The notes under the pieces are model-generated. The model was not told the origin of the DNA. It saw only the letters and a program-made list of their open reading frames with translations, and did no database searches. Source: Nigrospora sphaerica (lineage: Eukaryota; Ascomycota; Sordariomycetes; Amphisphaeriales; Apiosporaceae). From it: a stretch of 64,000 nt of DNA. Position 1 is the first letter of the stretch, and each line of letters opens with the position of its first letter. The DNA lies in the NCBI GenBank assembly GCA_018287875.1, contig JAGVVL010000001.1:496001-560000 (forward strand), in the 5' to 3' direction. Below are positions 55,531 through 64,000 of the stretch, in pieces. Made by a program: the position numbers and the translations under genes.

Positions 55531-57107
55531 AACGAGATGTCAGGAAAGGTTTCAATTTTTGGTACAATAGCAATCAAGGAGAAAGCCCTGATCCTGTTCT
55601 CCATTGGAGATGATGCAGAGACGCTGTTCGGTGATGGTATATTATCCGAGGGACCGGAGGCGACGGCACAGGCGGTGGGCCTGATTGCCGACGGCTCCCC
55701 ATCACTTGCGTTGCCTTGCCCGCGGCTATTCCGCCATCAGGTTCAATTGGTTCGTCCGCCTCGGGGTGCTTCAGGGCGTTACTCATTCTAGGAGTGTGAC
55801 CTGCATCAGAGTTTGGGGCGATAGGCATGGACAGGCAGGCACAGCGCGGATGGGAAACACGGAAATTTGGCATGATGGGCAGGAAGTAAGGGCAGACTGG
55901 GCCTAGGAGACATTGGTTTGCGACCACGCGTGAAGTCTGTTTCCAATTCTCAGGCGCAACGACCGGCACGCGATGGTTGGCTAGGTCTGTGCCGCTGGAG
56001 CCAAAACGATGGGAGCCTCGGCATCTTCACTTGCGGTGGACAGGCGAGCCACGGCAGCATGGCGACCAATGAAAGCATGCGTAATCGGGGCACTCGGACA
56101 TGACATCAGCACTTACTTACAGAAGCTCATACACGGAGGGCGGATGCATTCCGTCCGGACACAGGGGAGTTGAGTCGAGGTGCGACACGTCCCATTGCCT
56201 TCCCTTGCTCCGCGCCGTCAGTCACATGCTTTCGGCCGACGCAAGGCCTCGCACGCGCGCGCTGGGTAAATGCACCCTCGCGTCCCGACGGCCACATGAC
56301 ATGTCAGGGATCAGAGACAGGCCCGGGGTTGCGTTGGCATTGTGACGATGGCAGCACTGGCAAACAATAGGCACAGAGGCAGCGGCAGCGACACGTGCAA
56401 TTGGTCCGAACTGTTCGGATGTACAAGGACGGGTTGGGGCGAGGAGCAGAAACAGAGATACCTGGTCCCTATGGCAAGAGAAGCAGATAATGAATAGCTA
56501 AATCTAGTGGATGGTGTCGTTGACTGAAGCGATGGACGGCTCCCCCGCGAATGCGCAACGGGCCCCCGGAAATTGGGGGGCTACGGGCTGCTAAGGGGCC
56601 AGACGGTGTGGGGGGGAACCCAGTAAACGTACGGGGCGCTCGGGGGCGATAGGTACATGGGATGTCTACTATCTAGGGGAATCAAGCGTCGGCACGTGTG
56701 TGAGCATCGCCTAGAGTACAGAAGGCACACTCGGTTCGGTTAGTGCGGACAGTCTTCGTAGGCCCAGCCAACCAAGGGCCAAGGAGGCCCCGTCTCGTGC
56801 CAGCTCTTCAGCCAGTAACGCTGATGCTGTTGCTGCTTGCGGACGACGCAACCCCAGCTCAGCTCTCGGCATGTGATTCTCGATTTTGCCGACCGTGGCC
56901 GGGCTAGCTGAGGTGGGCAGAAGCGCCCATGGGCGGCATGACGCCGCGTCGTCTGGGGGTCCAAGCCGAAACGGGGACCTACGAAGCGCCGAATAAAGTC
57001 TCCCTCTCCCCTTCACATCGCTTCCCCTTCCCTCCGTGTGTCCTCCTGATCCCCACCGCCGACCTGTCGCCCGTCACCGCCTCTATCCCCCTCCGCCCAC
57101 TTTCACC
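55531..57107. other. intergenic region, about 1.6 kb
   Basis: Downstream of the HET relic and upstream of the acyl-CoA dehydrogenase. No supportable gene. The C-rich, T-rich stretch 56995-57107 looks like the leader of the dehydrogenase. Confidence 0.5.
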
Positions 57108-58798
57108 ATGTCCAAGACCTTCAAGGCCAGCGACGTCGCGTCGCACAACAAGAGCGACGACCTGTACATCATCGTCGACCAGGATGTCTACGACCTCACC
57201 AAGTTCCAGGACGAACACCCCGGCGGCAAGAAGATCCTGACCCGCGTCGCCGGCAAGGACGCCTCCAAGCAGTTCTGGAAATACCACAATGAGGGCATTC
57301 TCAAGAAGTACAAGTCGTCGCTGATGGTTGGCTCTCTCGACACCAAGCCCAAACTGGAGGAGCCCGCGAAGCCCAGCAAGGCCGTTGCCGCCCCCCAGCC
57401 TACCAAGGCCGCCACGAAAGCCGTTGAAGAGGAGGCCGAGGCTCTGGAGCCCTACGGCGACCTGATTCCCTTTGCCGACCCCAGCTGGTACCAGGGCGTA
57501 AGTAGAGAGAGCCTGGCGCCCGCATCCTGGAGTTCCCGTGCTAACCAGGCCCCCCTCGATAGTACCACTCCCCTTACTTCAACGAGTCGCACGCCGCCCT
57601 CCGGGCCGAAGTCCGCGAATGGGTCGAGAGCGAGATCGAGCCCTATGTCACCGAGTGGGATGAGAAGAAGGAGGTGCCGCGCGAGATTTACCTTGAGGCC
57701 GGCCGGCGAGGCTACCTGGCGGGCCTGCTGGGCGTGCACTACCCCGTCGAATACACCAAGAACCGCGTGGCGTCGGTGCCGCCCGAGCAATGGGACCTGT
57801 TCCACGAGATGATTGTGACGGACGAGCTGTCGCGCACTGGCTCGGGTGGCTTTGTCTGGAACATGATCGGCGGCTTCGGCATTGGCGGCCCGCCGCTCAT
57901 CAAGTTCGGCAAGAAGGCGCTCAAGGACCGCATCATGCCCGGTATTCTGAGCGGCGAGAAGCGCATCTGCCTGGCCATCACGGAGCCCGATGCCGGCTCC
58001 GATGTGGCCAACCTGACGTGCGAGGCCAAGCTGAGCGATGACGGCAAGCACTACATCGTCAATGGCGAGAAGAAGTGGATTACCAACGGCATCTGGGCCG
58101 ACTATTTCACCACGGCTGTCCGCACCAGCGACAAGGGCATGAACGGAGTTACCCTGCTGCTCATCGAGCGCGACATGGGCGGCGTCAGCACCCGCCGCAT
58201 GGACTGCCAGGGTGTCTGGAGCAGCGGCACCACCTACATCACCTTCGAGGATGTCAAGGTGCCGGTTGAGAACGTGCTGGGCAAGGAGAACCAGGGCTTC
58301 AAGGCCATCATGACCAACTTCAACCACGAGCGCATGGGCATCATCATCCAGTCGCTGCGCTTCTCGCGCGTCTTGTACGAGGAGTCGGTCAAGTACGGCA
58401 GCAAGCGCCGCACCTTTGGCAAGAAGCTGATCGACCACCCCGTCATCCGCATGAAGCTGGCACACATGGCGCGCCAGATCGAGGCCTCGTACAACTGGCT
58501 CGAGTCGCTCATCTACCAGTGCCAGAAGATGGGCGAGACGGAGGCCATGCTGCGCCTCGGCGGTCCTATCGCCGGTCTCAAGGCCCAGAGCACCCTGACC
58601 TTTGAGTTCTGCGCCCGCGAGGCTTCGCAGATCTTCGGCGGTCTTTCGTACTCGCGTGGCGGCCAGGGCGCCAAGGTCGAGCGCCTCTACCGCGACGTCC
58701 GCGCCTACGCCATCCCCGGCGGCAGCGAGGAGATCATGCTCGACCTCAGCATGCGCCAGAGCCTGCGCGTCGCCAAGATGACGGGCATGAAGCTGTAA
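57108..58798 (+). CDS. Cytochrome b5 / acyl-CoA dehydrogenase fusion
   Basis: Two exons, 57108-57497 and 57563-58798, encode 541 residues. Residues 5-77 are a cytochrome b5 domain with haem ligands His37 (DEHPGGKK) and His60 (KYHNEG). An Ala/Pro/Lys linker (about 88-115) joins it to an acyl-CoA dehydrogenase (about 130-541). That part shows CLAITEPDAGSDVANL, the FAD-contacting WITNG, the RRTFGKKLIDHP helix and the C-terminal IPGGSEEIMLDL. The MCAD-type catalytic Glu near the C-terminus is replaced by Gly (IPGG). Glu386 in NHERMG sits where long-chain and isovaleryl-CoA dehydrogenases keep theirs, so activity is likely. The b5 domain may receive electrons directly. Such fusions are known in fungi. 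No PTS1 (ends MKL) or clear mitochondrial leader. Confidence 0.93.
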
Positions 58799-59528
58799 GC
58801 CGTTTCCGCGCGAGCGTTGGATTCGGGAACGGGTGCTGCGTGGGACTGCCTCGGCTGGGACGTTTTCTCCCACGAGGTCATTTATGTACATGTTTACACA
58901 TGGCCGGCAACGGTGGTGTTGGGTCAAATGATGAGTGGCTGTTGACAGGTTGGATACCTCGCACAGACGGAGTTTGTTTTTGGAATGTTGCATCAAATAT
59001 CCGGCCGCGAGACGTGGCTACACATTCTTGCTTCTCCTATGCGAGAAGCCGGGTTATGCAATAGGGTTACTAGGCATCAACTTTTGCTTTTCATCGTGAA
59101 GCCGGATTACGCCTCTTCGCATGTGACCTTGTTGTTGTGAAGGGTACTCAGGGGCGACGCACCACAGTATCCACCGTTAAACGACGGCAGCGTCGCTAAT
59201 GTCGACAGTGCTACCTGTGACGGAAGCGGCGAGCTCGCAGCTACGTGGGCAATTCACATGCCAGTCGAGGGCGTATTCTGTACACCTCATGGATACGTCT
59301 TCTATACTTTGAAGGCCGTCTATTCCAGCCTCCTCTATCGCTTTGGGGTATCGTATTCAAAAACTGCCTCCAACATATATTGGCATGCAGGTTCTTGCCG
59401 ACTTTCCATCGGGATCGTCCATAATGTCTCCGTCAGACACATTCTATTCTTCCCGTTCCTCCGATCTTTCCTTGCCCCAAAAGCCCTCCCGCGTCGCTCA
59501 TCTTGCACGCGCCCGTTGCGGCCGCCAT
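58799..59528. other. convergent intergenic region
   Basis: About 730 bp between converging genes. Only 3' untranslated sequence is expected and nothing else is seen. Confidence 0.5.
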
Positions 59529-61260
59529 CTAGTACGTGTAGCGGAAGCCGGGGCTCTCGTCGCCGAGCTCGGCGCGCTCGTCGTCGGACAGGTCGGCGTG
59601 CTCGGGCTTGACGAGGCCGGCGTCGCGGGCGGCGTTAAGGCGGCGGTACCAGAACCAGAGGACGGCGTAGAGGGCAACGGCGAGGAGGACCATGGCGAGC
59701 GAGACGGCGTTGCCGCGCACGTAGCGCGGGCCCTCGCTGCTGAGGTAGATGAAGGGTGCCAGGATTCCCGCGCAGTTGCCCAGCGTCAGCTGCAGCCCTG
59801 TCGCTGTCGTGCGCTTGCCGTAGCGCGGCGAGTTGTTTGGAAGCTGGGAGAGGGAAAGTTAGCCACGAGGGGACAGTAGAGGAGGGGAAGGGGGGGTGGG
59901 GATAATAAAAGAAATGTCTAGTGACGTACCCAAGCTAACGGCAGACCGACGGCCACGTAGAGGCCTGCCGCAACGAGGAAGCAGCTACAAGGAATCGTCA
60001 GTAACTCCGTAGCACGGTCCTGACATAATCGGGGGGAAAGAAGACTCACCCAAAGTAATGGACCCCGGCCGAGGAATCGGAGCATAGCACAGCGTAACCC
60101 ACAGCGCTCACGCACCCGAATACGACGATGAAAATGGCGCGGCGCTGGCAGCGGTCTGACAGCCAGGCAACCGTCATATAGGTCAGGGCGCCGAGGAAAT
60201 AGCAGGGGATGGTGAGTAGCTGGACCTCGGCAGCGGACCAGTCGCCCAGGCCGTGGATGATGGTGGGCAGGAAGGTGGAGAAGCCGTAGAGCATGGTGTC
60301 GATGCCGAACTGGGCGATGCTGAAGAGCCAGACCTTGACGTCGGTGAAGGCGGCGACCATGTCGGCGCGGCTGAACTCCTGGGCCGACTCGGTGGCGCCG
60401 TAACCGCGGCGCAGGCGGGCGGCCATGGCGGCCTTTTCGGCGGGGGTGAGGAAGTAGGCCGAGGCGGCGTCGTCGGGCAGCAGCCACCAGACGGCGACGC
60501 CGAGGAGGACGCTGGGCAGGCCCTCGATGATGAGGATCCAGCGCCAGCCGGCGAGGCCGGCGACGCCGTCCATGTGGCCGATGCCGAAGGCCAGCAGGCC
60601 GCCGAAGGCGCCGGCGATGGCGGCGCTGACGAAGAGGTAGCCGACGCGCAGAGCCAGCTCGTGCTTGGTGTACCAGAAGGTCAGGTAGACGTTAAGCCCC
60701 GGGAAGAGGCCGGCCTCGAGCGCGCCCAGGATCAGCCGGCACGCCACGAGGCTCCCGTACGACTGCACCACGCCCGTCAGCGTCGCCACGATGCCCCAAG
60801 CCACGATGATGAAGGCCAGCCAGCGCGACGGCCCCAAGGGCTTGAGCACCAGATTCGATGGCACCTCCATCAGCAGGTACGTGACGAACAGAATCGACAC
60901 AGCAATCTGGTACTGGTTGCCCGTGAGGCCAAGGTCGGCCTCGAGGCCATAGAGGCGTGCATTGCCGATGTTTACCCTGTGAAAGCCCCCGGGGCGTGAG
61001 TGGGTTGCGCTTCCAATGAAGGACGTCCACGGGGTGTGTTTGGAGGAGGGTGAAAGGTAGGGGAAGGCCAAAAGTTACCGGTCCAGGAAGCTCAGCGTGT
61101 AGGCGAGCATGATCAACGGCACGATGTGGCGGTCGACCTTGGCGACGAGCTTCTTCTCATCAACGGCGACGGCGGCCTCGGTGTCGTCGTGGCCGGGCGA
61201 GGCCTGGGCTGTGGCGTCCTCGGCGCCCTTGGGCACGCTGCCGGCGCGAGACTCGGCCAT
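59529..61260 (-). CDS. Major facilitator transporter, Dal5/allantoate permease (anion:cation symporter) family
   Basis: Four exons: 61260-61079, 60976-60050, 59984-59930 and 59843-59529, encoding 492 residues. Family marks: DRHIVPLIMLAYTLSFLDRVNIGNA at TM1 (completed across intron 1), then GLTGNQYQIAVSILFVTYLLMEVPSNLVLK and GLFPGLNVYLTFWYTKHELALRVGYLF. The last exon holds NNSPRYGKRTTATGLQLTLGNCAGILAPFIY, followed by the final hydrophobic spans and a charged tail (PEHADLSDDERAELGDESPGF) typical of Dal5-type carriers. Twelve membrane spans are expected. Relatives carry allantoate, nicotinate, pantothenate, biotin or small organic anions. Substrate is not readable. The third exon is only 55 nt. 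Confidence 0.93.
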
Positions 61261-64000
61261 CGTTTACTGGCCGTCTGGGAGCGGGCGCGTGCTGTTCCGA
61301 ACGGGCAGAGAGGCGCGCTTGACACACCTGCAATGCTCGCTTCCAAGGCACGGAGAGGGCGGGGAGAGAGGTGGCAAGTCAAGAGAAAGAGGACGCAGGT
61401 TCCTCAACGGCAGGCCGCGGCGCTGGAAAGTTTAGAGTGGGCTGATGAGAAATATCCCCAACCCCGGATTCCACTAATAACACCGGCAGTGGGCCGTGGC
61501 GTGCTGGTGCAAGAGTCAAACGGACTCGCGACATCGGCGCCTTGTCGCACAATAGGATGAGCAGCTTGGGGGCCGCTGGAAAACGGCTCAAAGCTGGGCG
61601 AGAGGGATCACAGAGCAATAGCCGGTGCTACCAGGGAAACACGCAACCGATTGGACGGCATTGACGGTGGCGTCTGGCTGATAAATCCGGTCCGGGAGGG
61701 TGAGAATGAAGCGCACCCGCCTGTCTCAGGCACGGCGAAAACGGGGCGCCGGAACCCGTCCATCGTGACTTGGCTTGGCTTCCTTGGTGCTCTGCTACAG
61801 GTACGGAGCCACGGAAATCCTTAGCGGAAGGGGACGGTTCTCGCCCCTTCGCCCTCTGGGGACAGGAGCAAACGAGTGCATCGAAGGCGGGGTGGTCCAG
61901 TTTCAGGGACCTTTTTTTTTTCTCTTCCCATCTTGCGCAGTCTGGGCGTTGCGGGTGGGGGGGCGATAAGAACGGGGCCCATTGCATCCAAGCCCATCCA
62001 TCCATCCAGTGCCGGTAGTCGGCCCTCGTGACCTGAGTTGATGACAGCATTCGGTAACAGGGTAAAGCGCTAGCGGCAACGACAGAGGCAGTGGACGCTG
62101 GTCCAAAACCCACTGTCGTCGCTCGTTGCTTCTCTGAGCTTATTAGTATGGGACTCGAACGAGCCCGAGACAAAACCCAGTGGGTTTACAGGCTGCAGGC
62201 TTACGGGCAGGCTCGCCACGCCTTGGGTTCAATGGCATCTGCTCTGTACCCTCAATAGAAGAAGTATAAGGAGAGGGGGTGGGAGAGTTGGGGTCAGTTC
62301 CAGAGGCGGTTGGCCTAGGTAGATAAAGCCTCGATTGGGTTTGACGGTTATTTCAACGACGATCCATGCCATCGACCAATCCAGAACATGGCCGATTCCT
62401 TCAATGATGCGACTACAGTCAAAGGGTCCTTCGCGTTTCGCTCCCGGGCGCCCCGGGGTATTTCCAACCAATCGGTGGCCGACCGTTGCCGAGGAGGAGC
62501 GTGGGTAAAGGAACGGACCTGATTCTTTGCAGGCATTCGTGTCGTGCCGCTGCCGCTGCCGCTGCCGTCTGGCCGACGAATGAGGCACCCAGGCACGTGT
62601 AAAATGGGATCCCATGCATCAAGGGGGTCCTTACGCCAGCTGCCTGCCTGCCCGCCAACTGTAAATAAAAGCAAGGCCCAAGCTATGGATGGAACTGGAG
62701 AAGCTGGAGCCACTGAAGGGCAGGCTCGGCAGGTTCGCATTAGCGGCCGCGGAGCTGCTTTCCTCTGCTGCCAGTAGTACATCGTACCTGCTCAAAATCG
62801 GCTGGCTTGCTCGTCCTGCCTTCCATATCGTCCGTCCTCGTTTACGCAGCGCTGGATTAGGGAATGCATGCAACCGTTCATGCGCGCAAACGGAGGCACG
62901 CACGCGATGACCCCAAGGCGGCTGTAGGACAGACACACACCTTGAATGTTTCATTTGGTTTGGACCCGTCTATTCCTCGAGCCTAACTTGGACTGTCACA
63001 AGCTTCCCTGTCCTCTTGACGTTCCGAGAGCTCGACCCGTAACGGTTGCCTTGCTGGCGAACAGCCTCTTACCTCTTGCCCCTTTCGCACAGCCGACAAT
63101 CGTGTCTTGGTTCTGGCTGGTGGCCGTCTGGGCAGAGAATGCCAATGCGTGGCCAATGCGCCTCCGCTCAGCAATCCTACCGGCTCGGCCCTCAACGCTG
63201 ATAATAAGCGCCTGGGCAGGTCACCGCCTCGCGTGACGACTTGCCCGTCTGCAAAATGGCCACTGGCGTCGACTGTACTTGTGACGAACCCTTACTACAG
63301 CAGCAGTTACGGTTGCTGCAGCATCCGTTACGGCGGCAGAATGGCGGGAAAGAGGAGAGAGCTGTCTCTGGCACATCGAGTCTGTACGCGCAGTGTTTCG
63401 GCACGAAACTTCTAAAGTAGGTAATGTGGGCAGCCCTGAAGAGGGGCCTTGCGGCTCTTTAGTCGCTGTAGACATCCATGCTTACTGCTGCTACTTAAGC
63501 CATAGTGGGCCAAGAATTCTCTCAACCCCTAGCAGGGCAGTTAATCTGACCGGGGCCGAACCGCTAATCTTTTCCTAGCTGCAAGATACTTAATCCTATC
63601 TCCACCACCCAGACCACCAGGGGCAGACGGAACAGGGAGAGTGACAGAGGCAGTTGGCTTGTCTGCCGTAGCTAACGTCTGTCAAACCGTGGCTATCTCG
63701 GCTGACTAGCCAATCTTCGGACACTACGCTACAGCCGGGGGTGCTGCAGATGGTATGCTCAAAACGCTAGGGCACTGCTGTGTAACACACCTTCACACTC
63801 TCAACGTGGTGATCTTGATGAACACCTCCATCAGCAGCAGCGACTGCCATGGTCAGGGGGCGGTGGTCCCCGTCGCACGAATTGGGGGGGGGGCGACTAC
63901 TATGGGTCATCTCCTCTAAAGGCTCGCACAATCGAGTCTGTTAGCCCGTTCGGTCGGTCCCCCTATTCGTTCGCGCGCAACCAGCCCAAAGGGGCCACAA
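61261..64000. other. gene-poor right end, about 2.7 kb
   Basis: Upstream of the MFS gene (promoter near 61261-61500). No supportable coding sequence. A TGCCGC repeat is at 62545-62566, a CATC run at 61995-62007 and a T run at 61913-61922. Confidence 0.5.
62545..62566. repeat. TGCCGC simple repeat
   Basis: Three and a half units of TGCCGC in non-coding DNA. Confidence 0.85.

Noticed and set aside
57452..58996. A 514-codon minus-strand frame opposite the acyl-CoA dehydrogenase
   Set aside because: Antisense shadow of a codon-biased gene, with no recognisable domains.

Overview
The window looks like nuclear DNA of a filamentous ascomycete, most likely a Sordariomycete and plausibly Sordariales. 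The reasons are GC-rich genes with short introns of about 50-100 nt (GTRAGT donors, YAG acceptors), typical fungal families (GH72 glucanosyltransferase, POT peptide transporter, Dal5-type MFS carrier, M43 metalloprotease, HET domain, NB-ARC/TPR receptor) and intron-containing tRNA-Arg genes. No species can be named from the sequence alone. Gene models were built by hand from reading frames and splice consensus. All multi-exon models given as intact keep frame from ATG to stop.

Layout. 1-5 kb: NOP56 (minus, 6 exons), a long gap, then a small secreted protein with a Ser/Thr-rich stalk and six cysteines. 6-16 kb: an accessory island with a large NB-ARC/TPR receptor, a CYP52-like P450, a divergently placed membrane-anchored orphan protein, and a wrecked alpha/beta-hydrolase gene carrying a 12-bp tandem repeat. 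16-22 kb: a GT32 glycosyltransferase, a frame-disrupted single-pass membrane protein gene, a beta-trefoil protein, and a secreted 8-cysteine protein. 25-29 kb: a POT/PTR2 peptide transporter convergent with a FAD-dependent amine/amino-acid oxidase-like enzyme. 29-35 kb: gene-poor DNA with decayed coding sequence and a diverged local duplication. 35-39 kb: a secreted M43 metalloprotease and a GPI-anchored GH72 enzyme whose first coding exon is only two codons. 42-47 kb: a 3-beta-HSD/Erg26-type dehydrogenase, a GNAT acetyltransferase and an FSH1-type serine hydrolase. 50-55 kb: a C2H2 + 3CxxC zinc-finger protein, two tandem tRNA-Arg(ACG) genes with different introns, and a HET-domain pseudogene. 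57-61 kb: a cytochrome b5/acyl-CoA dehydrogenase fusion and a Dal5-family transporter. The last 2.7 kb have no supportable gene.

Themes. Housekeeping and nutrient genes (NOP56, PTR2, GH72, ACAD, MFS) alternate with long gene-poor spacers. Those spacers hold fast-evolving genes and relics: the receptor, secreted cysteine-rich proteins, the HET pseudogene and the hydrolase pseudogene. I see no gene cluster with an obvious single pathway. PTR2 beside the FAD oxidase suggests peptide/amine nitrogen use, and the receptor-P450-orphan block at 6-14 kb is the best candidate for an undescribed functional association.
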